A DNA stretch of 64,000 bases from CBDAQR01 sp965199055. Lineage in GTDB: Bacteria; Pseudomonadota; Gammaproteobacteria; Pseudomonadales; Halieaceae. The notes beneath the pieces were generated by a model. The model searched no databases, was not told the origin of the DNA, and saw only the letters and a list, made by a program, of their open reading frames with translations. Both the position numbers and the translations under genes were made by a program. The first letter of the stretch is position 1. Each line of letters starts with the position of its first letter. The stretch lies in NCBI GenBank assembly GCA_965199055.1, contig CBDAQR010000003.1, positions 1,426,001 to 1,490,000 of the forward strand. The letters are read 5' to 3'. Shown here one piece after another: positions 44,115 through 54,115 of this stretch.

Positions 44115-44960
44115 CTAGTCAATGTCGAGAGCGGGCATGGATTTTACCAGCTCGTCGACAGCTTTCATCTGTTGCAGGAAGGGCTCGAGTTTGTCGAGGG
44201 GCAACGCACTGGGTCCATCGCACAGGGCGTTATCAGGGTCTGGATGTGACTCGAGGAATAGCCCGGCAATACCCACTGCCATGCCTGCCCGACCCAACTC
44301 AGCGACCTGATGGCGACGACCACCCGAAGCAGCGCCCAAAGGATCACGGCACTGCAACGCGTGTGTGACATCGAAAATCAGCGGCGCTCCACCGCTGGCC
44401 TGAATCATGGTGCGAAAACCCAGCATATCGACCACCAGGTTGTCGTAGCCCAGCTGGGTTCCGCGCTCGCAAAGCATGACCTTTTCGTTGCCGCATTCGG
44501 CAAACTTCTCAACGATATTGCCCATTTGTCCCGGGCTGAGGAACTGCGGCTTTTTCACGTTGATTACTGAGCCGGTAGCCGCCATCGCCGCGACCAGGTC
44601 GGTCTGACGCGCGAGAAACGCTGGCAACTGGATAACATCGCAAACCTCGGCTGCCGGGGCTGCCTGATCGGGCTCGTGCACATCCGTGATAAGCGGCACC
44701 CCAAATTCGGCCTTTACCGCCGCGAGAATTTCCAGGCCCTCATCCAGACCCGGGCCACGAAAAGAGTGTATGGATGAACGATTAGCCTTGTCGCATGAGG
44801 CTTTGAACACGTAGGGGATATTCAGTCGCGCGCAGACCTCCACATAGTGGCCTGCAGCGCTCAGCGCAAGATCGCGAGACTCGAGAACGTTAATGCCGCC
44901 GAAGAGAACGAAGGGCTGATCATTGGCAACCGCATGGCTACCCACCTGCAACTGCTTCAC
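44115..44960 (-). CDS. kdsA: KDO-8-phosphate synthase
   Basis: 281 residues with FGGINVLESRD, FKASCDKANRSS, ITDVHEPDQ, QLPAFLARQTDL and FLSPGQMGNIVEKF. It condenses arabinose-5-P with phosphoenolpyruvate to KDO-8-P for lipopolysaccharide. The metal-independent type usually has Asn where others have Cys; here the opening reads PFVLFGGINV, which suggests the Asn form. Its ATG overlaps the pyrG stop by 4 bases. Confidence 0.96.
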   Translation of the reverse strand: MKQLQVGSHAVANDQPFVLFGGINVLESRDLALSAAGHYVEVCARLNIPYVFKASCDKANRSSIHSFRGPGLDEGLEILAAVKAEFGVPLITDVHEPDQAAPAAEVCDVIQLPAFLARQTDLVAAMAATGSVINVKKPQFLSPGQMGNIVEKFAECGNEKVMLCERGTQLGYDNLVVDMLGFRTMIQASGGAPLIFDVTHALQCRDPLGAASGGRRHQVAELGRAGMAVGIAGLFLESHPDPDNALCDGPSALPLDKLEPFLQQMKAVDELVKSMPALDID

Positions 44961-46606
44961 GCGGTGGCCTCCTGAGCCTGATTGGACGCCGCATAGGCCA
45001 GCGCCGCTTCGATATACCCTTTAAAGAGAGGGTGTCCGCCACGCGGGCGCGAAGTGAACTCGGGGTGGAACTGGCAAGCAACGAACCAGGGGTGATCAGC
45101 TAATTCGATCATTTCTACGAGCGAGTGATCGGTAGACCAACCCGCGATAGTCAAGCCAGCTGCCTGCAGCTGCTCGGCGTAGTTGTTGTTGAACTCCCAG
45201 CGATGGCGATGCCGCTCTACGATCGTGGCGGAGCCATAAACCTCACGAGCGAGCGTACCCTCCACCAGGTGACAATCCTGTGCGCCCAGGCGCATGGTGC
45301 CACCCAAATCAGAATCCGCGCTGCGAATCTCTGTTGAGCCGTCAGCATTTTGCCACTCAGTAATCAGGCCGATGACCGGGTCTTCGGCCTTGAGATCAAA
45401 TTCAGTGCTGTTAGCACCCTTAAGGCCCAGTACGTTGCGCGCATACTCAATGATCGCAACCTGCATACCCAGACAAATACCCAGGTAAGGAATTTTATTC
45501 TCGCGGGCATAGCGCACCGCTTCGATCTTACCCTCAACGCCGCGCTCGCCGAATCCGCCCGGAACGAGTATTGCATCAACACCCTGCAACAGGCCGACGC
45601 CCTCATCAATGATGCGCTCCGAATCGATGTACAGCACATTCACCCTCGAGAGGGTCTGGATACCGGCGTGCTTAAGCGATTCGTTCAAGGACTTATAGGC
45701 ATCCAGCAGATCCATGTACTTGCCCACCATGGCCACTGTGACGTCTTTATCGGCTTCGATTTCACCGCGCAGCACCTCATCCCACTCCGATAGATCGGGT
45801 TTGGGGCAGTCCAGACCAAAACGATCCACCAACATATCGTCCAGGCCATAGCTGCTGAGCATGGCAGGTATCTCATATATCGAGTCAGCATCGAGCACAG
45901 GAATCACGCCACGTTCTTCAACGTTGGTAAAGAGCGCAATCTTCTTGCGTGCACCCTCTTCGATCTCCACCTCGCAACGACACAACAGCATGTCCGGCTG
46001 CAGGCCAATAGAGCGCAATTCCTTGACGCTGTGCTGGGTGGGCTTGGTCTTGATTTCGCCAGCCGCCGCAATATAGGGCACCAGGGTCAGATGCATCAGC
46101 AGGGCTCTGGAACTGCCCATCTCCACCTTCAATTGACGTGCCGCCTCCAGAAATGGAAGGCTCTCAATATCGCCAACGGTGCCACCGATCTCGACAACGG
46201 CGATATCGGCATCACCGGCCCCCTCGATAACGCGGCGTTTGATCTCGTCAGTAATATGCGGGATCACCTGTATCGTCGCGCCCAGGTAGTCACCGCGGCG
46301 TTCCTTGCGCAGCACCTCGTTGTAGACCCGCCCGGTTGTGAAGTTGTTGCCCTGCTTCATGGTGGCGTGAGTAAAGCGCTCGTAGTGTCCCAAATCGAGA
46401 TCGGTCTCTGCGCCATCCTCGGTAACGAACACCTCACCGTGTTGCGACGGAGCCATCGTGCCGGGATCGACATTGATGTAAGGATCGAGTTTGAGAAGGG
46501 TAACTTTCAGCCCGCGGTCTTCAAGAATGGCGGCGAGCGAAGCGGCGGCAATTCCTTTCCCAAGGGAAGAAACTACACCACCGGTGACGAAGACATAGCG
46601 CGTCAT
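44957..46606 (-). CDS. pyrG: CTP synthase
   Basis: 549 residues. The amidoligase part begins FVTGGVVSSLGKGIAAASL and includes LKLDPYINVDPGTM; the glutaminase part has LGICLGMQVAIIEYARNV with the nucleophile Cys, and the His-Glu pair in FHPEFTSRP. It makes CTP from UTP and glutamine. First gene of a pyrG-kdsA-eno run; its 105-base leader may hold a promoter. Confidence 0.98.
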   Translation of the reverse strand: MTRYVFVTGGVVSSLGKGIAAASLAAILEDRGLKVTLLKLDPYINVDPGTMAPSQHGEVFVTEDGAETDLDLGHYERFTHATMKQGNNFTTGRVYNEVLRKERRGDYLGATIQVIPHITDEIKRRVIEGAGDADIAVVEIGGTVGDIESLPFLEAARQLKVEMGSSRALLMHLTLVPYIAAAGEIKTKPTQHSVKELRSIGLQPDMLLCRCEVEIEEGARKKIALFTNVEERGVIPVLDADSIYEIPAMLSSYGLDDMLVDRFGLDCPKPDLSEWDEVLRGEIEADKDVTVAMVGKYMDLLDAYKSLNESLKHAGIQTLSRVNVLYIDSERIIDEGVGLLQGVDAILVPGGFGERGVEGKIEAVRYARENKIPYLGICLGMQVAIIEYARNVLGLKGANSTEFDLKAEDPVIGLITEWQNADGSTEIRSADSDLGGTMRLGAQDCHLVEGTLAREVYGSATIVERHRHRWEFNNNYAEQLQAAGLTIAGWSTDHSLVEMIELADHPWFVACQFHPEFTSRPRGGHPLFKGYIEAALAYAASNQAQEATA

Positions 46607-46628
46607 GTAGAGCCTTTTTTGACTGTTT

Positions 46629-46656
46629 TTTATAGATGCCAGGACTTCGAATTGAA
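46629..46656 (-). promoter_or_regulatory. Candidate promoter of pyrG
   Basis: On the minus strand TTCAAT (46651-46656), 16 bases, then TATAAA (46629-46634), 22 bases above the pyrG start. It is a moderate match only. The tilS-pyrG gap has no other clear signal. Confidence 0.35.
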
Positions 46657-46711
46657 TATTCGTTGCCCTGCAAAGGATGGGATGTCAGCTTAACAGAAAG
46701 GCACTGCCCAC

Positions 46712-48055
46712 TCAATCGACGGCGGCGGCCAAATTTGCGTTCCAGCGAATATCGCAGCCCTGCTCACCGTCTCCGGCCTGGAAACCCTCACACACCCACA
46801 GATTGGCGACAGCAGCCAATTCATCGCCCTCCCACAGCAGCGGAATGCGGTCTCTCCACCAGGGCGGCACGGCTGATTCCTGCAGCAACTTTTTGAGACT
46901 TTGGCTATGTCGGCGGCCCAGCGGGCGACAGCGCTCGCCGCCCTGGCGAAAGCCCACTCGCCAGCGCCCGTCGGCGGGAAGTCGCAATAGACCGGAACCG
47001 CTTATCACCATTTGCAGCTGTCCCACACCGGGCCAGGAATTGCGCCCCCCTGGCTCAATGTCACTCCAACCCGCCGAAGGAAGCGCGGAGAGAACCGGCA
47101 AAAGATGCAATTCATCACGGTAGCGATGCAACTGATACGTCGGCTGCAGCAGCGACGGTCCGCTAGCGGGATCGGATCCCTGCAACTGGCGCACAAACTC
47201 TTCGAGTTGATTCCGTCCTGGCGGCTGCACGCCTTCATCCAGCAGCCAACGGCGCAACAAACGACAGGTTTGCTGGGCCGTGCAGTGTTCCAGCGGAGAG
47301 AGATTGAGAATGGGCTCACCGAAGGCACTGCGCTGGCCTGCATCCAGCAGCACCGATTCCTGCGCAGACAGTGTTTGTTCGGCTTCCGTCACCGCAGCGA
47401 CGGAATTTATGACGCCGCTTCGATAGCCCGGCCAGCGCTCTTCCAGCGCAGGCAGAACTCGGCGCCGCAGATAGTTGCGATCAAGACTCTCATCGCGATT
47501 ACTGTCATCGTCTACCCAGGCCAGCCGCTGCTCAAAGGCATAGTTTTCCAGCGTCTCTCTGGGGTAATCCAACAAAGGGCGCAGCAATTCACCTGCGCCC
47601 AATGACCGCTGACGCGGCATCGCGGAGAGGCCATGCGTGCCCGCGCCACGCAACAAGCGCAGAAAAAACGTTTCGACCTGATCATCGGCGTGATGCGCCA
47701 GGCAAAGTAATTCACCCGGGCCCACCAGCTCTTCGAAAACAGCGTAGCGGGCTTCACGTGCTGCCGCTTCCAGTCCGGAGCCGCTGCGTTGCACCTGAAC
47801 GCTGCGTACCTGCAATTCTATGCCCAGCGAATCGCACAAGGACTGACAATGTTCAGCCCACGCTCCGGCATCGACACTCAATCCATGGTTAACGTGAATC
47901 GCCTTTAGTGGCGGACATGCGCCAGCATCGCGACAGCTAGCAAGGAGATGGATTAGTACAGTGGAGTCCAAACCGCCGCTAAGTCCGACCCAGCAACAGG
48001 GTGCATCCTGCCAGGGCTGCAAAGACTGCAGTAGATGCTCAGAAATTAGGGACAT
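46712..48055 (-). CDS. tilS: tRNA(Ile)-lysidine synthase
   Basis: About 447 residues. The PP-loop is GLSGGLDSTVLIHLL, followed by HVNHGLSVDA, CLAHHADDQVETFFLRLLRG and RRRVLPALEERWPG. It modifies C34 of the AUA-reading tRNA-Ile to lysidine. A TTG at 48073 overlaps the accA stop, but ATG 48055 has GGGGG four bases upstream and gives a more usual N-terminus, so I chose it. Confidence 0.94.
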   Translation of the reverse strand: MSLISEHLLQSLQPWQDAPCCWVGLSGGLDSTVLIHLLASCRDAGACPPLKAIHVNHGLSVDAGAWAEHCQSLCDSLGIELQVRSVQVQRSGSGLEAAAREARYAVFEELVGPGELLCLAHHADDQVETFFLRLLRGAGTHGLSAMPRQRSLGAGELLRPLLDYPRETLENYAFEQRLAWVDDDSNRDESLDRNYLRRRVLPALEERWPGYRSGVINSVAAVTEAEQTLSAQESVLLDAGQRSAFGEPILNLSPLEHCTAQQTCRLLRRWLLDEGVQPPGRNQLEEFVRQLQGSDPASGPSLLQPTYQLHRYRDELHLLPVLSALPSAGWSDIEPGGRNSWPGVGQLQMVISGSGLLRLPADGRWRVGFRQGGERCRPLGRRHSQSLKKLLQESAVPPWWRDRIPLLWEGDELAAVANLWVCEGFQAGDGEQGCDIRWNANLAAAVD

Positions 48056-48069
48056 CAAGCCCCCGGGAT

Positions 48070-49017
48070 TCAATTCCCGTAGGACATGAGCCGCGCATAG
48101 CGTTGCTCAAGCATGTCCTCAACCGGGAGTGACTGGAGACGGTCAAGTTCTCCGGCCAAGTGTTCCTGAATGCGCTCAGCCATCAACTCGAGATCGCGGT
48201 GGGCGCCACCTAGAGGCTCCTGGATCGTCGCATCCACAATACCGAGATCCTGCAACACACTCGACGTGACTCCCATGGCCTCGGCCGCATCCGGCGCCTT
48301 TTCGGACGTCTTCCAGATAATATTTGCGCAACCCTCGGGCGAGATAACAAAGTACGTGGAGTACTGCAGCATGGCGAGATGATCGCCCACGCCAATACCC
48401 AGAGCACCTCCGGAGCTGCCCTCGCCGATCACAACGCAGACAATCGGTGTGCGCAGGCGCGACATGACAGCCAGATTCTGCGCAATAGCCTCAGATATCC
48501 CACGCTCCTCGGAGTCGATACCCGGGTAGGCTCCAGGCGTATCGATGAGAGTGATGACCGGCAAATTGAAGCGCTCGGCCATTTCCATCAGTCGCAGTGC
48601 CTTGCGGTACCCCTCGGGCTTGGGCATGCCGAAATTGCGAGCCACCTTGTCCTGAACATTGCGGCCCTTTTCCTGACCGATCACCATCACCGGCTTTCCG
48701 GCCAGCCGCGCCATACCGCCGACAATGGCATGATCGTCAGCAAAATGCCGATCACCGTGCAACTCATCAAACTCACTGAAAATCCGCGGGATGTAATCCA
48801 TGCTATAGGGCCGCTGCGGGTGGCGAGCAACCTTGACGATGTCCCAGGAGCTGAGATTGGAGTAAATCTTCTCGGTGAGCTTGGTGCTCTTCTCACGCAA
48901 GGTGGCGATTTCTTCGCCGATATTGATGTCATTGTCTGAACCCACCAACTGCAGTTCCTCGATCTTTACTTCGAGTTCTGCGATTGGTTGTTCAAAGTCC
49001 AGGAAGTTGGGGTTCAT
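48070..49017 (-). CDS. accA: Acetyl-CoA carboxylase carboxyltransferase subunit alpha
   Basis: 315 residues: FLDFEQPIAELEVKIEEL at the start, the crotonase-fold core VMVIGQEKGRNVQDKVARNF, LIDTPGAYPGIDSEERG and GEGSSGGALGIGVGD, and ICWKTSEKAPDAA-type segment (here IIWKTSEKAPDAA). With AccD it makes malonyl-CoA. In Pseudomonas accA follows dnaE; here it follows oadB. Confidence 0.97.
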   Translation of the reverse strand: MNPNFLDFEQPIAELEVKIEELQLVGSDNDINIGEEIATLREKSTKLTEKIYSNLSSWDIVKVARHPQRPYSMDYIPRIFSEFDELHGDRHFADDHAIVGGMARLAGKPVMVIGQEKGRNVQDKVARNFGMPKPEGYRKALRLMEMAERFNLPVITLIDTPGAYPGIDSEERGISEAIAQNLAVMSRLRTPIVCVVIGEGSSGGALGIGVGDHLAMLQYSTYFVISPEGCANIIWKTSEKAPDAAEAMGVTSSVLQDLGIVDATIQEPLGGAHRDLELMAERIQEHLAGELDRLQSLPVEDMLEQRYARLMSYGN

Positions 49018-49090
49018 CTATCGCCCGGCCCAGCTATTCGTCGAGGCCGCAAGTTTACACGCTGCACCGTTTTTGAGCTACCGGCGCGTC

Positions 49091-50395
49091 TTAGCCGCCC
49101 ACCAGGCTGATCATTACGCCGGCCGCTACCGCTGAACCAATCACGCCTGCCACATTGGGACCCATAGCATGCATCAATAGGAAATTCTGTGGATTCGCTT
49201 CGAGGCCTATCTTGTTCGAGACTCGCGCCGCCATTGGCACCGCGGATACCCCGGCTGAGCCTATCAGCGGATTGATGGGCGTGGCGCTCATACGATTCAT
49301 TAACTTGGCGATCAGCACCCCGGAGGCGGTGCCGATACCGAAGGCGACGACACCGAGCCCCAGAATGCCGAGGGTATTCACATCGAGAAACTTGTCCGCC
49401 ACCAATTTGGATCCCACGGCAAGACCCAGGAATATAGTGGTGATGTTGATGAGTGCATTCCGAACCGTGTCGCTGAGTCGATCGACAACACCACATTCGT
49501 TCATCAGGTTACCCAGACAAAACATACCCAGCAGCGGCGCCGCGGTGGGCAATAGCATCGCCACGAGTATCAGCAACACCAGCGGGAATACGATCTTTTC
49601 GGTCTTGCTCACCGGACGCAGCTGCACCATCTCGATACGGCGCTCCTCCTCCGTGGTCAGCGCCTTCATGATAGGCGGTTGAATCAGCGGCACCAGCGCC
49701 ATATACGAATAGGCCGCTACAGCGATCGGGCCCAGCAAATCGGGGGCCAGAATGCTGGAGACATAAATCGCGGTGGGACCATCGGCGCCACCGATAATGC
49801 CAATCGCCGCAGCGTCCGCCAAAGTAAAATCCATGATGCCCCAGGAGCTGAGCGCCACAGCACCTAGCACCGTCGCAAAAATACCAAACTGGGCAGCGGC
49901 ACCGAGAAAGAGCGTTTTTGGGTTGGCCAGCAGAGGACCGAAATCCGTCATTGCACCCACCCCCATGAATATCACCAGAGGTGCCACGCCGCTGGCTATA
50001 GCGACATTGTAAAAGGTATAGAGCATCCCATCGGTGTGCCCGGCGTCAGCTGCCAATTGCTGCACTAGCACGTGTGTTGCCGCTTCCGAGGACTCGTAGG
50101 CATAGAGCAGTTGTTCCGCCGAATCCACGGCACTGACTCCCAACGCCTGCGCCATCTGCGTGAGCGTCGCCCCATCACCACCGAGGATTGCGCTCTCAAC
50201 GCCTGACAACGCCAGATTAGCGCCGGGGATATTGGCGAGAATGCCGCCAAAGCCGATCGGCACCAACAACAGCGGCTCAAAATTCTTGACGATGGCCAGG
50301 TACAGCAGCGCAAAGCCCACGAGAATCATGATGGCCTGCCCGCCCTGCAACTGCGCAAGGCCCGAGGAGAACCAGAGGGAGTAGAGATTTTCCAC
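49091..50395 (-). CDS. oadB: Sodium-pumping oxaloacetate decarboxylase, beta subunit
   Basis: A 434-residue membrane protein with many helices. Family motifs GFGGILANIPGA, VGAMTDFGPLLANPKT, the sodium-site region IGIIGGADGPTAIYVS and the terminal GPNVAGVIGSAVAAGVMI are present. It carries out the decarboxylation step and exports sodium. Third in the oadG-oadA-oadB operon. Confidence 0.96.
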   Translation of the reverse strand: MENLYSLWFSSGLAQLQGGQAIMILVGFALLYLAIVKNFEPLLLVPIGFGGILANIPGANLALSGVESAILGGDGATLTQMAQALGVSAVDSAEQLLYAYESSEAATHVLVQQLAADAGHTDGMLYTFYNVAIASGVAPLVIFMGVGAMTDFGPLLANPKTLFLGAAAQFGIFATVLGAVALSSWGIMDFTLADAAAIGIIGGADGPTAIYVSSILAPDLLGPIAVAAYSYMALVPLIQPPIMKALTTEEERRIEMVQLRPVSKTEKIVFPLVLLILVAMLLPTAAPLLGMFCLGNLMNECGVVDRLSDTVRNALINITTIFLGLAVGSKLVADKFLDVNTLGILGLGVVAFGIGTASGVLIAKLMNRMSATPINPLIGSAGVSAVPMAARVSNKIGLEANPQNFLLMHAMGPNVAGVIGSAVAAGVMISLVGG

Positions 50396-50411
50396 TGCGA
50401 CTAACCCAGCG

Positions 50412-52208
50412 CTAAGCCAAAGTCAGGAGAGTATCGCCCACCGCGACGGTATCCCCTTCCTTGACCTCAACAGCCCCGACCGTGCCCGCACTCGGCGCGC
50501 TGACCTCAGTCTCCATTTTCATGGCTTCGAGAATGATGATCACATCACCCTCCGCCACCTGGTCACCGGGTTTGACGTTCACTTTGAAGATATTGCCGGC
50601 CAGAAGAGCCGGCACAGGGCTGCCAGCGCCGCCAGAAACAGCGGGTGCCGCAGCGGGCGCGGCAACCTGTGCAGGTGCTGACGGCGCAACAGCAGCGATA
50701 TCACCGCCCTCTTCTACCTGCACGACATAGGATTGGCCTGCGACCGTAACCGTATAGACTTCCGCGCCGCCCGCGGGTGCCGCGGCCGCTGGTGCAGCCA
50801 CAGCTAACTCCTCACCCGTCGGCACCGGTTCAAATGCATCGGGATTACCGCGATTCTCCAGAAATTTCAGCCCGATCTGCGGAAACAGCGCGTAAGTCAG
50901 CACGTCATCGACCTCACTCTCACCCGAAGCGAGAGAGATCCCTTTTTCACTGGCCAGTGCCTTCAATTCGTCGGTGAGTTTATCCAATTCGGGCTCTAAC
51001 AGGTCAGCTGGGCGACAGGTAATCGCCTCGCCACCTTCCAGCACCCGTTGCTGGAGTTCGGTGTTCACTGGAGCGGGCGTCGCACCGTACTCGCCTTTCA
51101 GGACCCCGGAGGTTTCCTTGGAGATCGACTTGTAGCGTTCACCCGTCAGTACATTAAGCACCGCCTGGGTACCCACAATTTGAGAGGTGGGCGTTACCAG
51201 AGGTATATAACCGAGGTCCTCACGCACCCGCGGAATTTCCGCCAACACGTCATCCAGTTTGTCTGCCGCACCCTGTTCCTTGAGCTGACTTTCCATGTTC
51301 GTCAGCATGCCGCCCGGCACCTGGGCTACGAGAATGCGCGAATCAACGCCCCGCAGTGCACCCTCAAACTTGACGTATTTCTTGCGCACCTCGCGAAAAT
51401 ACGCAGCGATTTCTTCAAGCAAATCGATATCCAGGCCGGTATCCCGGTCGGTGCCCTGCAGCATCGCCACAACGGTTTCTGTGGGCGAATGGCCGTAGGT
51501 CATCGACATGGAAGAGATAGAGGTATCGACATTGTCGATGCCGGCCTCAACGCATTTGAGGATGGTCGGTACGGACAATCCCGTCGTCGCGTGACAGTGC
51601 AGGTGTATCGGAATATCGCAGGCGTCTTTCAGACGGGAGACCAGTTCATAGCCGGTATAGGGTTTCAACAGTCCCGCCATATCCTTGATGGCAATGGAGT
51701 CTGCGCCAATATCTTCAATGCGCTTGCCCATCTCTACCCAGGTATCAACGGTGTGTACCGGACTGAGCGTGAACGATATGGTTCCCTGCGCGTGCTTACC
51801 CACCTCTTTGACGGCACGTAGTGCCGTATCCAGGTTGCGCATATCGTTCATGGCATCGAAGACGCGGAACACATCGACACCGTTGACCGCCGCCCGCTCA
51901 ACAAATTTGCGCACCACATCATCCGCGTAATGACGATAGCCGAGAATATTCTGACCCCGAAACAGCATCTGCTGGGGCGTATTGGGCATAACTTTTTTCA
52001 GTTCGCGAATCCGCTCCCAGGGATCTTCGCCCAGATAGCGGATACAGGAATCGAAAGTGGCACCGCCCCAGGACTCCAGCGACCAAAACCCGACCTTATC
52101 GAGCTTCGCCGCGATGGGCAGCATATCCTCCAACCGGACCCGGGTTGCCAGCAGCGATTGGGATGCGTCGCGCAGCACGACATCGGTGATTCCCAGTTTA
52201 TTTGTCAT
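50412..52208 (-). CDS. oadA: Oxaloacetate decarboxylase, alpha subunit (biotin-containing)
   Basis: 598 residues. The carboxyltransferase barrel (DVVLRDASQSLLATRVR, the MNDMRNLD segment, HLHCHATTGLS) is followed by a PYC/OADA domain, an Ala/Pro-rich linker (about 478-530) and a biotinyl domain with the biotinylated lysine in ILEAMKMETEVSAP. It transfers CO2 from oxaloacetate to biotin. Its ATG overlaps the oadG stop by 4 bases. Confidence 0.96.
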   Translation of the reverse strand: MTNKLGITDVVLRDASQSLLATRVRLEDMLPIAAKLDKVGFWSLESWGGATFDSCIRYLGEDPWERIRELKKVMPNTPQQMLFRGQNILGYRHYADDVVRKFVERAAVNGVDVFRVFDAMNDMRNLDTALRAVKEVGKHAQGTISFTLSPVHTVDTWVEMGKRIEDIGADSIAIKDMAGLLKPYTGYELVSRLKDACDIPIHLHCHATTGLSVPTILKCVEAGIDNVDTSISSMSMTYGHSPTETVVAMLQGTDRDTGLDIDLLEEIAAYFREVRKKYVKFEGALRGVDSRILVAQVPGGMLTNMESQLKEQGAADKLDDVLAEIPRVREDLGYIPLVTPTSQIVGTQAVLNVLTGERYKSISKETSGVLKGEYGATPAPVNTELQQRVLEGGEAITCRPADLLEPELDKLTDELKALASEKGISLASGESEVDDVLTYALFPQIGLKFLENRGNPDAFEPVPTGEELAVAAPAAAAPAGGAEVYTVTVAGQSYVVQVEEGGDIAAVAPSAPAQVAAPAAAPAVSGGAGSPVPALLAGNIFKVNVKPGDQVAEGDVIIILEAMKMETEVSAPSAGTVGAVEVKEGDTVAVGDTLLTLA

Positions 52209-52456
52209 TGATCACGCCTCGAACGGTGTTGCTTGATGGCGGCGGTAATGACCGCCAGCAAAATGGGATCGTCAGTTCTGGCCGCCGTGGTTGTTGCAGC
52301 CGCGGGCTCAGGCTCCGGAAAATAGCGCTGGATCAGTGCCGACATGCCTGTTGTTGCAAACACCAGCAATGTCAGAAACACGATGACGGTACCCATGCCA
52401 AACAGCATGAGCTCCAGTCCTTGCTCGATTAAGGTATTTTCCACTAGTTCTTCCAA
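52205..52456 (-). CDS. oadG: Oxaloacetate decarboxylase, gamma subunit
   Basis: An 83-residue subunit with one membrane helix (about 16-37, MLFGMGTVIVFLTLLVFATTG) and a short hydrophilic tail with PEPEPAAA. It ties alpha to beta and supports zinc binding in the family. First gene of the operon; the 96 bases above it hold a short palindrome CTAACAGCGTTAG but no promoter I can name. Confidence 0.92.
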   Translation of the reverse strand: MEELVENTLIEQGLELMLFGMGTVIVFLTLLVFATTGMSALIQRYFPEPEPAAATTTAARTDDPILLAVITAAIKQHRSRRDQ

Positions 52457-52552
52457 TCAAACGTATATTTTGCGACGCACGCTGACACCGCAACATTACA
52501 GAAATCAGGTAGCTCTCGCTAACAGCGTTAGTTCACTAGAGTATAGCTGCCC

Positions 52553-54115
52553 TCAGCTCCAGGAGGTGGGCACCAAAGCGTCTATCAAACGCGGCCCGGT
52601 CTGAGACATGGCCTCAGCAAACTGCTCATTGAACTCTTCGGCGGTCGCAGCGCGAGTTGCCTTAACCCCCATACCTTCCGCGATGGACGCGAAATCCATA
52701 TCGGGCTTACCGATATCGAGCATGCTCGCTGCCTTGGGTCCGGGCACTCCGCCCCGCGCACCGGTGCGAGAAAACTCCAGCTCGAGAATACTGTACTTGG
52801 TGTTATTGAAAATCACGACCGTAACATCCAGGTTTTCCCGCGCCATCGTCCACAGCGCAGAGATCGTGTACATCGCCGAACCATCGCCCTCCAGGCAAAC
52901 CACCTTGCGGTCGGGAGCAGCCAGAGAAGCACCCACCGCACAGGGCAGACCAAAGCCGATGGAACCGCCAGTGAGGCCTAACCAATCGTGCGGCCGACTG
53001 GTATTGGAAAAGCCGGCGCAGTAAATACTGGAGGTCGCGCCTTCGTCGACCACGATGGCATTATCTGGCAGGTAGTGCGCAAAGGCAGCGCCGGCTGCTT
53101 CCACATTGAGATCACCCGACTGCAGCGCCGGTAGATCGAGAGGGAAACGCGTAATCTCTGCTGCACCTGCATCGACGGCATCGACCAGTGCCTGCAGACA
53201 GGCCTCTATATCATCATTCGGTTTGGCCAGTTGCAGAATCTCGCAACCATCAGGCGTAATGACGCTCGGTACATTCGGGTAAGCGAAGAATGACACCGGC
53301 GGCTTACAACCGATCACAATCAGATTTTCGACATCCTTGATGGTATCGATCACCATCTCTGCCAGATAAGGCAGGCGCTCAATTACCGGCGTGTCGGCAC
53401 CGTGGGCAATGCGCGTCTGAAATGTATCGGCGCAGATGCGGGTTCCGCTGGCGACGCCAATTTTGGCGAGCAACTCCAACTCCGAATTGTCGAAGGGCAC
53501 GCCACCGAAAATGATCATCGTGTTCTTGTCAGAGCGCAGCATCTCGACCGCCTGTTCGATCAGATCGGCAGCGACAGGCTGTGGGTCGGCGATCTTAGCC
53601 GGCGCTGCAGCACCCTTGGGGTTATCGCCCCAGGAAACGTCTGCTGGCAATATCAGCGTGGCGATCTGGTGGCGACCTGCCGCCTCAACGGCGCGCGCCG
53701 CATCTTCAGCGATGTCATCGGGTGAACGGGAACTGTGCACCCAATGGGACATCGGTGCGGCAACCCCTTCGATATCCGATGTCAGTGGCGCGTCGTACTG
53801 AACATGATATGTGGCGTGATCACCGACGATGTTCACCATCGGCGAATTGCCCTTCTTCGCGTTGTGAATATTGGCGAGCGAGTTGCCCAGTCCGGGACCC
53901 AGGTGCAACAAGGTAGATGCGGGCTTTTCCGCAATGCGCGCATACCCGTCGGCGGCGCCGCTAAGCACGCCCTCAAACAGGCACAGCACGCAGCGCATGC
54001 CATCGACTTCATCGAGTGCCGCGACGAAGTGCATTTCCGACGTGCCGGGATTGGTAAAACAAATCTCGACATCGCTGTCGACCAGAGTCTTGATGAGGCT
54101 TTCGGCTCCGTTCAT
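52553..54115 (-). CDS. Thiamine-diphosphate enzyme, acetolactate synthase-like
   Basis: A 520-residue TPP enzyme. The catalytic Glu is in LCLFEGVLSGAADGYAR, and the cofactor motif is LEGDGSAMYT with NNTKYSILE about 25 residues on. It matches the branch annotated as acetolactate synthase large subunit, but with no small regulatory subunit nearby and a 4-base overlap with an FAD-linked 2-hydroxyacid oxidase, a role as a 2-oxoacid decarboxylase or lyase is more likely (inference). Length is shorter than the about 570 residues of IlvB. Confidence 0.85.
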   Translation of the reverse strand: MNGAESLIKTLVDSDVEICFTNPGTSEMHFVAALDEVDGMRCVLCLFEGVLSGAADGYARIAEKPASTLLHLGPGLGNSLANIHNAKKGNSPMVNIVGDHATYHVQYDAPLTSDIEGVAAPMSHWVHSSRSPDDIAEDAARAVEAAGRHQIATLILPADVSWGDNPKGAAAPAKIADPQPVAADLIEQAVEMLRSDKNTMIIFGGVPFDNSELELLAKIGVASGTRICADTFQTRIAHGADTPVIERLPYLAEMVIDTIKDVENLIVIGCKPPVSFFAYPNVPSVITPDGCEILQLAKPNDDIEACLQALVDAVDAGAAEITRFPLDLPALQSGDLNVEAAGAAFAHYLPDNAIVVDEGATSSIYCAGFSNTSRPHDWLGLTGGSIGFGLPCAVGASLAAPDRKVVCLEGDGSAMYTISALWTMARENLDVTVVIFNNTKYSILELEFSRTGARGGVPGPKAASMLDIGKPDMDFASIAEGMGVKATRAATAEEFNEQFAEAMSQTGPRLIDALVPTSWS

